From: Phyto melanocephala
Lineage: Eukaryota; Arthropoda; Insecta; Diptera; Rhinophoridae
Direction of reading: 5' to 3'
Length of the DNA: 64,000 nucleotides
NCBI GenBank assembly: GCA_941918925.1
Contig: OW799235.1
Coordinates: 41,584,201 to 41,648,200, forward strand
This document shows, piece after piece, positions 33,600 to 44,400 of this stretch. Position 1 is the first letter of the stretch. Every line of letters starts with the position of its first letter. A program made the position numbers and the translations under genes. A model generated the notes under the pieces. The model worked only from the letters and a program-made list of their open reading frames with translations. It had not been told where the DNA came from and made no database searches.

Positions 33600-36500
33600 T
33601 TCTTCGATAGCGCAGTTCTTACTATTTACTGAATACTCAAGTTTTTTTAAAAACTAACCGTTTTCTGGTTAAAAATATGAAATTTTTTTTTCCGATTCAT
33701 TTTAGATAGGAAAAAATTACAGTGAGGATATATCGGGGATATATTTTAAATTCACAATATGCAAAAATGACTATAAAAATAATAAAGGTAAAATTTTATC
33801 CTTCACTATAATCTTTAAAGTTAACTTGGATTATTAGTACATACTTTCAGATTTCTACGTGCACGAAATATATAAACTGCAAAAAATTCCATAAAAATGC
33901 GAATTTTTCGTCATCCATAACCCTCAGAGTTAGATTTTGGATTAAAAATCACTAATTTTAAAAATCTATGTTTACAAACTTTATAATACAAAAAGTACAA
34001 TAAAAATGCGAAAAGGCAAAAATAAATAAATAAACTAAAATAAAATAAATAAACTACATATATCTTCCTCAGATCTGTGTATAGTATAAATCTTTTGGAA
34101 ATATCCGGGAATGAATCGCTATTGATATTCAGCACAATCGCTCCATAACTTTCTGAGATATGAGCAAATAAACACGACTGCCTCTGTTTTTTCCCATATT
34201 TTGTCCACTAAAATTAAAATTTTTCAGCCATATAATTTATAGGTACCTTTGCTACTATTTATAGATATAATATGCCTTTAGAGATAATCGTGAAAAATTT
34301 TGGATAAAGCAAGCTCTAATTTGGTAAAGTTATAGGCAAAAAATTTTTTTTAAATATATATTCCAAAAATTTACAAAAGAAAATCATTTTTTTTCAGCTT
34401 CTAGACAACCGAAAGAGGCAATATTGGTACCATATGAACGGACTTAACTAGCGCAATATAAACACTATAAAAAATTTTAAATTCATGTTGGTCGCCACTT
34501 CAAAGTTCACTTTAAAATGTAACTTCTTGAACACCCTCAATACTGATATCAAATGAAAGGGCTTGACCAGTAGAATACAGTTAATTATTAAAAAACGTAA
34601 AATCCAAGATGGCGTCTAAAACAAAATGGCGGATCAAATTTTTTTAATCTCATCAATATGGGTATCAAATTAAAGGGCTTGACTAGTATAATACAGATAA
34701 CTAACTATAAAAACAAAATCGAGGATGGCGTCGGAAATAATAAAAAAATGGCATATAACATGGAATATAGGTTAAGCTACGATGTGGGATTATACCTATG
34801 TACATGATGTTGAAGGGTGTTATCAGATTCGGCACGGCCGAATATAGCACTCTTACTTGTTTTTATTCTCAATTTGAACTAATAGTCCCTTATTTTAAAA
34901 TTCCATCTTCATAAACGTATTACACACAAAAAGTACAATAAAAATTCAACCTTTTTGGTCTCTCATAACATTTTCAGTCTCACCTCGTATAGTCACTAAT
35001 TTCGAAATTCTAGCTTGGTAAACGTTGTAAATACAAAAAGTAACATAAGAGATAAAATGTAACTTTCTGGTCGCACCTAACATTTTCAGTCTCACCTGGA
35101 ATTAATAGTCCTTGATAGTACAGTTTTAGTTCATAAACGTAAAAAATACAAAAAGTACCATAAAAATGCGAAAAAGTACCTTTTCAGTCGCTCAACTCGG
35201 ATCAATAGTCACTAAATTCGAAATTCTAGCTTCATAAACGTAGCAAATCCAAAAGGTACCCATAACACAGAAAAAAACCTTTTATAAGTTTTCCATATCA
35301 ATGTATAAATTCCAAATTCCATTTTCATAGTACCAAACTGTTTTCCAATTTTCCCCCCTTTCTACCCTGTTAAAAATGTGTCTAAATTTATACTAAATTA
35401 CATTATTTTGTATGTCTGGTAAAATCCCTATTACAAATTTTATGAAAATTGGCCCCCTAAAAGTTTCCACAAATTTTACCTAATTAATGGTTCATATTCT
35501 ATTAGGCAATAATAATTATCAAATTTTGTGCCATTGAATAATATTAGAAGTTTTTTTTTTTTAAAAAAGTACCAAAAATAGGTAAAATTTTTACCTCTTA
35601 TACATTCGAATTAAAACAAAAAAGTGTTGAAATCGTATTAATATTTCTCGTGGATTAACGAATACAGATTAAACTTTTTTCCTAGCTCTATGTGTTTGGA
35701 ATTTACATAGGGTACAAAAAAGTACCAAATTATAGTTTTTACCCGTTTTTTCCCCTAGGTGTTAAAAATGAAAAAAAAAGGCCAGACACCTGTCAGCTTT
35801 TTATTTACAATACTTTTTTAATTTAATTTGTATCATTTTTAGTTTAGCAGATATAATATTAACTAATTTTGAACTTTTTTACCCCCTTAAAGTACAAATT
35901 TCCAAAAATCCCTTCTTAGTGAAGCTATACATCGAACGAGGAACCGATTGTCCAAATTTCATATCTCTAGCTCTTTGCTTTTGGCTGTGCGATAGTGAAT
36001 CAGTCAGTCAGTCACGTTACTCTTTTATATATTTAGATTAAAGATTAATAAAACCAAGAATTTTAATTCTTTTTAACTGTTAATGAAATATGTCGAAAGA
36101 AATGTAGAATCCAATAAAACTTCAAGATCAGATAGCGAGTCAAACGAAAAATTTTTATTTACATGATTTCCTCTGTAAAAACACATATGTTAACATTTTT
36201 TTGAGTTCATCTCCATTAATTTTAAATTACACCAAAAATAAAATGCACCCAAGTCCTTTAGACGTAAAATATGGTCAGAGTATTGGTTTTCATATCATCA
36301 GCGTCATTAAATATTTGAAAATTTTACTATATTTAGTAGGTAGAACTGACAGCTGTTGTACAGCTCACTTGGGTCCATTATATTGATCCCTTTGTGATAT
36401 CTGAATAGAATGAATATTATAGAAACGAAGAGGAGAAGCAGACCATTCCGGAGTCTTTGGCGGAAATCGATCCCGCAACCTCCAGACTGCCAGCCATCAC

Positions 36501-37971
36501 ACTACTGACTAGTCCACCGAGGCACCTCGGTTTATTTAGTAGATCATTCATAAAAAGCGTAAAGGGTAATGGATCAATATGGATACCTTGTGGCACACCT
36601 GCTAGAACTTTTATTCATTTAGATGGTACATTTTTAAAACGAACACACTGGGCCAATTCAAAGTAGACTCTCATATTGTACTATGTCATATAATTCATAT
36701 TAATATGACTAGTGACTTTGAACACCTTTTATTAACAAATTATGTATTTAATACAAAAAAGACGACAAAGAGATGACGCTGTTAAAAATTGTATGTATAC
36801 AGGAAATAAGAAAATAGAAAATATTCTCTCTGAGAGGTGAGAAGCGAAGAAATTCTCTCTGAGAGACAGTATGGTTAAAAGTATAACATAAACAATTTCT
36901 AATACATAGGAAACAAATGTGTAAAGTCTTATTATTAATATTTGTATGGAAATTACTAACAAAAATTTTATGCATGCATAAAATAATATGAAATAGTACA
37001 AATATGACTGATATGCAACCACTTTGAATTGGCCCATTGTATTCTGTTTGTTAAATATGATTTAATCCATTTAAGGCAAATAGAGATGAAACCCATTAAA
37101 CGTAATTTTTCGTACAGTAATTTATGATTTAAGATTTCTAACATCAGTCTTGCACGAAACCACTATTTATTATTTATTTTATTTATTTATTTATTTACGG
37201 GAGCCTTATTGGGATCAATATAATAAAGATGATACATGATGAGAAATATGGTCAGTTACATGCTTTTCAAATAATTTAGGAATAGAATTTAATTTTTCAA
37301 TACCTCGATAATTAACAATATCGGATTTGGCCCTAGATTTGAACAATGGAATAATAAAAGATTTGTTTGCCAAATTTTTGGGAAGTATCCATACCATATT
37401 AAAGATAATAGTTAAAGGTACAGCTTAAGCTTCAGCACAGTTGATTAGAAAACAACTAAGGGTAAATATAAGAATAATCGTAAGCGGTATAAGATCAAGT
37501 AGTAAAGAAAAAGTCTGCAAACAAATTACTTTTTTTATAGTCATTACCAGACTCACAATCTTTAAACTTAATTACAGATGAAAAATCAATAGATTTTCTC
37601 TTGGAATTTAGAAAACTGTAAAACGATCTTGGATTAGATTTAAAGTTGTTCATAATTTACTGAGATAATTATTATAAAAAAATCTTTTTATATTTCGCAC
37701 ATACTGTTTAGAATTTAGTATAGACTGCAAGTTTCCCAGATGCCTTGCATTTTTTGAAAAACTTATTATGTTTTTAATGTAAGACATAACTAGCAAATCA
37801 ATAAGAGAGTAAATAGTTTTATCACATCGATCTACTATATCATCCAATGTAATATTTGATGAAAGCAACAAGTTATTCCAGTAAATACTGTTTAAAAAAA
37901 CATTCAATTGGCAGGTGTTTACTTTTTTAAAACAATTTCCTTAATTCTACTAATAGGTTCTTGGATAGCTC

Positions 37972-38017
<46 letters not shown>

Positions 38018-39437
38018 CATTAGCACGTACACTAAATGAGGCGATAGCGGTGGAACATAAGAACATGTAATGTATAGTTTTAAAATTCAGTCGTAAAGGA
38101 CTCTAGTAAATTCGATATCGTATAAAAACTCATGATTTAAAATTTCTACAGGAAAATTATTTAAGACAACAATAAAGAACACACCTAATTTCTTGTTATT
38201 TCCACGATCTGTCTAATAATCTAAAATGCTATTATGTCACAGCCAAAGAAATGGCGTATAAGTTACAAAATTCTAAAATTCGTTTTTAACTTCGTGGCAA
38301 TACTCAAACAAAAATATACATAGATACCCCACTGATACGCCAAACAAACCACATCATCAACCTTTCAAAAAACGGGAGCAGAATATTTGATAAAGTCATG
38401 ATAGACTTTGGTAAAAATGTTTAGTAATTATTATATACTAGCTTGTGCCCGCGACTTCGTCTGCGTAGTTATAGGGCTAAAAGGAAGATTTAGTATTAAC
38501 CTAGATTGTTATTTATATGTTTGTCAAATTTATCCAAACATTCACATTTATTATACCTATTTGAATTTAAAAATTTGAATTTGAAAATAAAAAAGAAAAG
38601 TCAAAACTTGCAAAAAAAATAACCCGTTTAGGCTGTGAGGATGAGTTTGCCAACGACTTCGCCTGGTTATCGTGATAAAAAGTAGCCTATGTGTTAATCT
38701 AGGTGGTTATCTATGTGCCGAATTTCATTTAGTTCCGTTCAGCCGTTTTTGCGTGATTGAGTAACAAATATCCAAACATACAAACATTCACATTTATTAT
38801 ATTAGAAAGATGAATTTTTTGGATTTAAAAACATTATATGTATATTATATGTAAACGAGAGACCCCTTATTGTATATAGTATTTTTAAATATTTAGATTA
38901 AAAAGTTCTTACCTGTATATGTTCTGGATGGATGTTGTATATTGCTCCATTGTTGTTGTAAGCGCTGGGAATATAACTTAATTCTGTCATCACATTCCTG
39001 GTGTTCCAAATTATGAGCGTCCATCGCACCGACGTCAATCATATTGCTGCAAAATTTAATTTTTTTACTAAATTCATTTTTTACGGACCTATACTCCACA
39101 GAGTAAATATATATATTTTACTATTTTAGCTTACATTGCAGTTGTTTGCACCAAACGACAAAGTGCATTTTGATCATCCTTTTTTGGAAGTGAATGGGTG
39201 TAATTATTACTAACGTTATCAGAGTTCGGTCTTAGCAGAGCTGGGCTATTGTTTACTGGATCAGCAAGTAGATGTGTGCGTTCACTGTTTTCATAACCCT
39301 AAAACAATTATTACAATATTAGGATTTTAAGTACACAAGTCAATTAATATTTAAACCTGATTATTAAGCTCTTCGGAACAATGTAAGCAGCTACAAAATG
39401 ATGTAAAACAGTTCCATATAGGACGTAAATAATCCAT
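22918..39437 (-). CDS. Lamtor1: Lamtor1: Ragulator complex subunit LAMTOR1 (p18)
   Basis: Host gene in five coding exons: 39357-39437, 39135-39298, 38913-39046, 23069-23139 and 22918-23010. The sum is 543 nt (180 residues plus stop) with a clean frame and canonical splice sites. LAMTOR1 anchors Ragulator to late endosome/lysosome membranes, where it recruits Rag GTPases and mTORC1. The N-terminus has cysteines at 10, 15, 17 and 20, likely acylated. It lacks Gly2, which mammals use for myristoylation. A [DE]xxxL[LI] lysosomal signal follows (ERTHLL, residues 33-38). Conserved blocks are SLPKKDDQNALCRLVQTTA, MIDVGAMDAHNLE, YSQRLQQQW and the end VVSFRIP. The family is about 160-185 residues. Intron 3 is 15.8 kb and full of transposons; intron 4 is 58 bp. 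Confidence 0.95.
23640..26140 (+). pseudogene. Decayed LINE (ORF1 and ORF2) in Lamtor1 intron 3
   Basis: ORF1 relic at 23855-24340: CTDCNRNKVSVRTGQRL, EGCGDLWPEAKLEVIPA and later RIGLVSIRFC, resembling the DUF4780-type ORF1 domain of arthropod LINEs. ORF2 relic from about 24500: NINSVV-KLTKTLVGSC, FNKYKRELKSAKWASL and ISRFTKILSKDRHIQS precede the RT fragments KSPCPDGNIPSMLQ, WVRVIFIPKAGKTGQSK and PQHAYSKGRS. Many stops and frameshifts; no single frame exceeds 155 codons. Opposite strand to the host gene. Confidence 0.72.
26307..27412 (+). mobile_element. Tc1/mariner-superfamily transposon, decayed
   Basis: About 1.1 kb with terminal inverted repeats AGGGGTGTCTCGAAATG (left) and the matching complement (right), flanked by TA. 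The N-terminal frame (26461-26648) is Lys-rich. The catalytic part is split over 26660-27046 and 26923-27183 by a frameshift: first Asp in CILIDDETY, second in LFWPDLASCHY, then NPPNCPELRPIACYW. In this family the third acidic residue normally follows RPI, but Ala is here, so the triad is lost even if the frame were whole. It lies in Lamtor1 intron 3. Confidence 0.85.
27530..28435 (-). repeat. Dispersed AT-rich repeat, family A, near full length
   Basis: On the minus strand it begins with a CCCTTCACCTGTGGTGCACA end followed by TTTGTCATTCCG, and ends near TAATCCCACATCGTAGC. Other copies: 34060-34860 (plus, 5' truncated), 52690-53015 (minus, partial), 62955-63545 (plus, diverged) and 63755-64000 (plus, cut by the window end). 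There is no protein-like frame. Ends marked by CACGGCCGAATATAG, as in the 34.8-kb copy, link it to repeats widespread in flies. Confidence 0.65.
28500..30785 (+). pseudogene. I/jockey-type LINE relic in Lamtor1 intron 3
   Basis: Frame-broken LINE read on the plus strand: endonuclease pieces (KILQWNIN, then VIAIQETHLE near 28970 and GGFNAHNTI near 29270). ORF2 linker: FKRNPTIHISIEYRKANALF (30255-30310). RT entry: LAFKPRKGTSDVLLCLDQQ (30650-30705) with FEKTFDRVG at 30750-30780. The relic is split by another LINE at 29687-30162. Many stops. Confidence 0.65.
29687..30162 (-). mobile_element. 5'-truncated LINE insertion with CCTA tail
   Basis: Flanked by the 10-bp duplication CTCAGAATTA (29677-29686 and 30163-30172). 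On the minus strand it encodes the end of an ORF2: RARISKWDRDTPDYCRMCED, then the His-Cys pair of the knuckle (VEHIVCHWPRL). It then has a 3' UTR with a GA-rich run and a (CCTA)n tail. A related fragment is at 58375-58930. Confidence 0.8.
30981..31240 (-). pseudogene. Fragment of a LINE ORF2 C-terminal part
   Basis: The minus-strand frame contains KLPTLKSRRTMLNVFFLLN followed by IPHCPPRYPG, matching the block after the RT core in CR1/jockey-type LINEs (consensus LxLPTLxxRRxxxxLxFLxKL). It probably belongs to the same family as the RT relic at 36531-37930. The rest of 30786-31388 is AT-rich with nothing recognised. Confidence 0.5.
31389..33024 (-). CDS. LINE ORF1 (Gag-like) with three CCHC zinc knuckles, 5' truncated
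   Basis: A 406-codon open frame (32988 to 31768), open upstream to the MITE at 33035. The protein has an RNA-recognition-like middle (VERGLDFISRDQLEVKEM) and three knuckles in a row: CVNCQRLGHTKKWC, CRDCGQNEIHELC and CVNCQSESHPSYDTEC. It is typical of I/jockey-type ORF1, which binds the LINE RNA. After the stop near 31766, a -1/+1 shifted frame continues as an acidic tail (STESESISETISNN, NDDDWYFTGDDSDN) to 31389. So one frameshift separates a C-terminal extension. The relative openness suggests a younger insertion than its neighbours. Confidence 0.82.
33035..33419. mobile_element. MITE, GGGCCAATTC family, copy 1
   Basis: About 385 bp with termini GGGCCAATTCAAAGT, flanked by AAA on both sides. 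It carries a conserved internal inverted pair CTCTCTGAGAG. Short frames seen here on the minus strand recur in every copy but carry no domain. Confidence 0.8.
33563..33598. repeat. (TA)n microsatellite
   Basis: Uninterrupted TA dinucleotides. A second run lies at 37974-38014 and a short one near 58975-58992. All are within non-coding DNA. Confidence 0.95.
34060..34860 (+). repeat. Family A repeat, 5'-truncated copy
   Basis: Reverse orientation relative to 27530-28435, with the same order of blocks (ATGGCGTCTAAAACAAAATG, then AGGTTAAGCTACGATGTGG). It ends in TTCGGCACGGCCGAATATAG. No coding potential. Confidence 0.7.
34870..36020 (+). repeat. Dispersed repeat, family C, with tandem 100-120-bp units
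   Basis: Units that include TTCATAAACGTNNNAAATAC and AAAAAGTACCATAAAAATGC recur with divergence at about 34905, 35011, 35128 and 35229. The 3' part ends in a CAGT microsatellite (CAGTCAGTCAGTCACG) and TTTTATATATTTAGAT. Related stretches lie at 51700-52010 and 53155-53540. No coding frame. Confidence 0.55.
36441..36530 (-). repeat. tRNA-derived SINE-like remnant
   Basis: The minus strand reads CTCGGTGGACTAGTCAGTAG (A-box-like region) and, 40 bp on, GATCGATTTCC (B-box-like, against GGTTCGANNCC), with the spacing of a tRNA head. It is not a functional tRNA gene: the acceptor and anticodon stems do not form cleanly. Confidence 0.5.
36531..37930 (-). pseudogene. CR1/jockey-type LINE reverse transcriptase relic
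   Basis: Read from 37930 leftwards: YWNNLLLSSNITLDDIVDRC, then IPLFKSRAKSDIVNYRGI and LNSIPKLFEKHVTDH (37215-37397). Pieces of the RT core follow, and then VPQGIHIDPLPFTLFMNDLL (about 36590-36540). The last equals the usual GVPQGSxLGPLLFxLFINDL block. A MITE (36650-37035) interrupts it and a T/A-rich stretch lies at 37170-37200. Stops and shifts throughout. Confidence 0.65.
36650..37035. mobile_element. MITE, GGGCCAATTC family, copy 2
   Basis: Full-length copy with both termini. It lies inside the LINE RT relic, which resumes on either side, so the MITE is younger. Confidence 0.8.
38031..38435. other. No feature recognised
   Basis: AT-rich intronic DNA between a TA microsatellite and the next repeat. 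A few words read like broken LINE sequence but nothing can be assigned. Confidence 0.5.
38436..38806 (+). repeat. Pan-insect retroelement 3'-end-like repeat
   Basis: It starts CTAGCTTGTGCCCGCGACTT and contains GTTCCGTTCAGCCGTTTTTG followed by GTGATTGAGTAACAAATATC. It ends in CATTTATTATATTAG. This block is widespread in insect genomes. A second copy is at 59744-60030. It lies about 105 bp downstream of Lamtor1 exon 3, in intron 3. Confidence 0.7.
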
Positions 39438-39450
39438 TTTTGTAAAAAGA

Positions 39451-39468
39451 TTACAGAGCAAAGCTCAT
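39451..39468 (-). CDS. Short upstream ORF before Lamtor1
   Basis: ATG at 39466-39468 with codons AGC TTT GCT CTG, then TAA. It ends 13 nt before the Lamtor1 ATG. If the transcript starts further upstream it could lower or regulate translation; the transcription start is not known. Confidence 0.35.
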   Translation of the reverse strand: MSFAL

Positions 39469-39550
39469 GGCTGCGACACGCCGTTTTTTGTTTTTTCTTC
39501 TTTTTTTTTGTGATCTAGCCGCCGCCCACCTCTACGGCTAATTGCGACCA

Positions 39551-39682
39551 GGGTATCAATTCTCGTTCTGTGAAACTGTGAAATGAAAAAGTTTTTGTAT
39601 AGCAAAGGGTATGGTGGCACCATATGATATTACACACAAAAACTTTTCATTTCATAGTTTCATAGAACGAGAATTGATACCC
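39551..39682. mobile_element. MITE just upstream of Lamtor1
   Basis: 132 bp, almost a perfect hairpin: GGGTATCAATTCTCGTTCT at the left is complemented at the right end (arms about 47 bp, three differences). It begins about 115 bp upstream of the Lamtor1 start codon, so it lies in or next to the promoter or 5' UTR. Confidence 0.8.
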
Positions 39683-39688
39683 AGTAAT

Positions 39689-40768
39689 CATAGTTGTCAG
39701 ATTTGACGATTTTACGTGCTAAAATTAAATGTTGACGATTTGACGATTTATGTTATGTTTTTGACGATTTTGAAGAATTCAAGATTGCAAGATTTTTCAT
39801 TACTTTTATACCAACCTTAAACTACAGAAAAATAATCATTTGTAACAGTTTTTTATGTTATTAATAATAGAACAGAGTGAAAGAGATAAATCTATCATTA
39901 TTTAATGTGTTTGTGTGGATAATTTTTCCACTTTGTACATTTTTAACATAGTAAATGCCACATTTTATCAACTGATACCTACAACACGAACAAATATAAA
40001 TTTGGAAACGCGTTTAAAACAAAATTAATATTTTAAGTAAATTTATTTAAAAATAAGTGACAAGTTAATATGCTTAAATACTTGAAAAAAATTATAAGTT
40101 CTTTGTAATTATACATTAAAACCTTAAAAATCAAACATTATATTTTCAAAAGAAAACCAAGATGATAAAAATTCTAGCAGCTTTTCCTCTGTAAGTAGGA
40201 ATTTCATCCATTTTTTTATACAAAACTTTGTAGTAGCTAAAATGAATTTTAATGGTGTTTTTCACAGGTAACCAACAAGAAGAGAAAAATTAAGGAAGAT
40301 AGGTTTTCAGATCCAGAAATAAGTTTATGGGCTGAAAAGCGAAACGATGTAGTTTATTTTGGCGTTGTGCTCGTCTTACGCTTGTCTAACGCTACTTTAA
40401 TCGGTAGAAACTTTAGCAAGAAATTATTATAATTATTTGTCAAATAGTCCAAAAAGAAGGAGCCAATTTATTATTATTATTATTAATTGTTTTTTGTGTT
40501 TATATATTAATATTTATTTTTCGAAATTAATTCTAAATTTTATTATATTTATTGTTTGTTCTTAACTTAAAAGGGTCTAATAAAACCATTCATCTCTCTA
40601 GATTTAAAAAGTTTGTTATGTTATGCATTAAATAAAAAATGTTTTGTTTTAAAAATGTATTTCTTTATTTTGTCGTTTTTATAACGGTTTGCGTAAACCA
40701 TTTGACGATTTTGATGATTTTTTTCTCCAAATTAAACGATTTTACTCCACTTTTATCTGGTACCTATG
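39689..40768 (+). mobile_element. hAT-like element X, copy 1, carrying spliced coding exons
   Basis: Termini CATAGTTGTCAGAT and ATCTGGTACCTATG are inverted repeats, flanked by the 8-bp duplication CCAGTAAT (39681-39688, 40769-40776), the hAT hallmark. Both ends are rich in ATTTGACGATTT. Inside, the plus strand has an exon ending at donor 40190/GTAAGT and an exon at 40268-40432 (acceptor TTTTTCACAG). The frame is open across the junction: NQDDKNSSSFSS, then VTNKKRKIKEDRFSDPEISL and RNDVVYFGVVLVLRLSNATL, then stop. The second copy is at 47138-48610. The product is unknown. Confidence 0.8.
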
Positions 40769-40776
40769 CCAGTAAT

Positions 40777-41450
40777 GGAAACTTTTTTAACAAATCCCAG
40801 TAAATAAGGCCTTATAATCACAAGAAATACTAAATACTAAGTTAAAAATTTAGCGAAAAGTCTTTTACCAAAATTTTACACAAGCCGTCAAATTTATTAA
40901 AAAATATATAGTCCACTTTTACACTTACCAAATTAAAAGAAAACGGAAGGAATTTGTTGGGGCAAAAAAACGTAGTTTTTTTCTACTTTTAGTTCTCAGG
41001 CTTAACATCAATTTTTTTTAATTTTTAAATGAATATTAAAAAATGTTTTTAAATTGTTTAATCATGATTTTAAACCAAAAATTATTAAAGTATCTTTACT
41101 ATAGTTTTTCTTCTTTTATACATAAAAAAAACTTTTTCCAGCATAAATATATCATTGATACTGCATCAAAAAGGTGTTTTGTGGCTAACACGATAAGACC
41201 CAATTTTAAACCCTTTTATTTGAAGTCTAGTCGTAAATCCATGCAGCTTAGGATCTTTATATTAACTATCTTTTTAGATCTCTTCTAAGAATTTTTTTTT
41301 ATTCCATTCTAAATAGTTTAAATGTTTATCTATTCTACTTGGAGCATTTATGAGCTGGTCGTTCTCTTTTGTGAAGCAGCAACCCATGTTTCACAGGAGT
41401 ATAGTAATGTAGATTAAACATTAAAAATGAATAATATTTTAATTTATTAT
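40777..41450. other. No gene recognised; weak LINE trace
   Basis: AT-rich. Around 41340-41400 the minus strand reads LLYSCETWVAASQKR, resembling the tail of a LINE reverse transcriptase, but too short to assign. Confidence 0.35.
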
Positions 41451-41459
41451 TTAAGATAT

Positions 41460-44400
41460 GATTTTCGTGTGGAGTCGTTTGCTTATTTTTGCTCCAATCG
41501 GATGCGTCCCCAGGTGGCGATTGTATTGTGGGGGCCTGAGCACTTTATAGAGTGGGAAAGACCTACCCATCTAAATGAGTAGAGATTTGTCGCATCATGT
41601 AGTGATCAGATCCCGTACACTACCTCTGACCATAGGGGTTCCTAGAACTCCTAGCGGACCAAATAAAAATAAGATAGGGCGGTTCCCAAATTAAACCAAA
41701 GATGGATAAAGATAATAAATAAGAATTAAAAGTTACGGTGCAGAACCTAAAAAACTCAGTACCGGCGGCTAATGGTGGTGAGAAAGCAGGCCCCGAGTCG
41801 TCGTCATCAAATGACTGAAAGGAAACAATTTCGGAGGTGGGCAACATGGCTTCCGATATTGATAAAGCATCAAGAAGAATAGAGAACGAGGGAGCGGATC
41901 CACATCAGAAGGAATTAGAGAATGCCATAAATGAGAGGATTGTGCAGTATATCTTGGAAGCAGATGATAATGCTCCACAAATCAATATAGAAAGCTGTAG
42001 GTTCGCAAGGGAAGTACTGTCTCTACAATTAGAATCAGACACCTGCGCACATATTATGAAAGACCTAGTGGGAGGCATACCAGCTCCGCCAGCAAAGCCA
42101 TGCTTAAAATCATTGGCAAGTAAAATAGAGGTCAAGAAGTAGACAAATGGGAGGTTTTCCATCGTGAGGAAACTGACGATGGCACCCTAGTAGTAGTAGA
42201 GGTGGATAAACCCTCCATGTCTTACCTCGAGGAGCAAAAGGGGAAGGTGTACTTCGCGAGTACAACTATTTTCTTCAAAGTTGGTAAGACGCCCATTGGT
42301 TGGACACATAATCCAACGGAGAAGAAAAATCACGACGACAAAGCTAAGTTTTCATAGTTTTCATACGCGAACCCTGGACTGTTAAGGACAGAGTCACTGG
42401 CTTGAATGAGTTTGATTACCAATTTATGCTAAAACTAGTTCTCGACCTAGAACATGTATACTTTCTCATAAGGGATTAAATTTTCTTTTTTCCCCAGATT
42501 TATCTACAGCAGACGCCACCACCTTAAAGCTCTAAACACATAGACGCCAGCAGACTTCACAACTTCACGGCTTCAAATGCTGCCAACTTCAAATGCTGCT
42601 CTGAAGTCAGCTTCATAATTATTTTGAAGACAGCAACAACATAATAATCAGCTGATGTGTATTTTAGCAACACGAATTTCAGGGATGCCGCATATATATT
42701 TTATAATGAATAAAATTAAAGTTATTGATAAAAATATGTAATAATATCACGAAAAGCTATAAAAACACATAAATTTATTTCTTTATTGTATTTTTGTAAT
42801 GTTCTTTTATGTTTAATATCAAAAATAAGTTTTTGTTCTTTTTTTTCCAATTTAATATATATAATGGCAACACTATATTTGTTTCTTGCTGCCCGTCAAA
42901 ATAGAAAATAGCCTAAGTTGGCAGCAGCAGCAAATGCTGTTGTGCAGTCGTGCTGCTGTGCTGCCGTCAAAATAATCGTTTTCATTTAAACACATGGATT
43001 TTATTTTTGACATATTGCTGCTTGCTGTCTGCTGTTGTCTATGTGTTTATAGCATAATACATGACTCACGCAATGTAATGCTGGCATCGGTGTACCAACC
43101 TTCTGATGCTCCGACACTACCACCAACTTCGGATTTGAGAAGTATAATAACATCGGCAAGGAGAACAGGTAGGAATATTTTAATGGGATGTGATGCGAAC
43201 TCGCATCACCTCTCTTGGGGCAGTACGAACTGTAACAAGAGAGGAGACGCCCTATGGGCATTCCCAAATACTAATAACTTATTCACCCTTAACTCAGGTA
43301 ATAAACCTAATTTATTAACAGAATTAGGGAAGAGGTAATTGATGTGACTATTTGTTCAGAAAATTTGATTGATGAAATTTGCACTCTTATTCGGACCATC
43401 GCTATATTTTCATGACCTTAACTCATCCGCCAACGGAACCGGTGACTTTAAGGAATAAGGCCAGAAGAGACTGGTCAAATTTTAGGTTAAGTCTTCAACA
43501 CAAGCTCTAAACTTATCCGGAACCGGATGTAAATCTGGACACGATAGATTCGATGGTGGGAGGACTTTTTGCCGATTTTAAGGAAACCTTTGAGGAGCAT
43601 TATCCACTCCGACAAAGACGAACCCCGAGAGAAAAACCTTGGATGACAGGTGAACTGATTAATCTCAGGAAAGAAACCCGAAGGCTATTTAACAGAGCCT
43701 ATCGAAAGAAACAATCAGTATACTGGGACGATTACAATGAAAAGCTCAGAATATACAACAAGGCAATAAGAATCGCCAAACGCAGATCTTGGAGGCTTTT
43801 TTACAATCAGGTGGACAGCGTGAATGACATTTCTAGAATTAAGAAACTCCTATCGAAAACCCATACCCAACCGGAAACCCTCGTTGACTCGAACGGTAAA
43901 GGTCGGAGACGATGGAGGAGACACTAGGAATACTGATAGAGGCACACTTTCAAACGGAAATGGCGGATGACGGAGAAACTCCCTACCCCCATGATGGTAG
44001 TGTAACGACGGACATAATTATAACCGCAAAGATGGTCAGAGAGGCGGTAAGTAGTTTCTTGCCATATAAGGCACCAGGGCCGGACGGTATTTTTCCGGCT
44101 GTCCTACAAAGAAGCATTGACCTAATCGATATAAGGCTGGCGAACATTTTTACTACTTGCCTAAAATATGCGTATACCCCTGTGGAATGGAGGCAGGCGA
44201 GAGTCGTTTTCATACCTAAACCAGGGAAGGAAAATTACGCAAATCCTAAAGCTTATAGACCCATAAGCTTAACATCATTCTTATTGAAAACCATGGAGCG
44301 TATCGTCGATGGAATACTCAGAAGACGAATACCAGGCGATTCAATGGAATTCGGACAACACGCCTATATCAAGGGCAGATCTACTGAGACTGCTCTTTAG

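Noticed and set aside
36441..36530. Functional tRNA gene
   Set aside because: Only box A and box B-like words are present; the cloverleaf does not form, so I call it a SINE-like remnant.
36732..37037. 101-codon minus-strand hydrophobic frame
   Set aside because: It is part of the GGGCCAATTC MITE and recurs in broken form in the other copies.
42994..43060. Hydrophobic start of the 114-codon LINE frame as a signal peptide
   Set aside because: This part lies in the MITE (42535-43047); only the sequence after it is LINE endonuclease.
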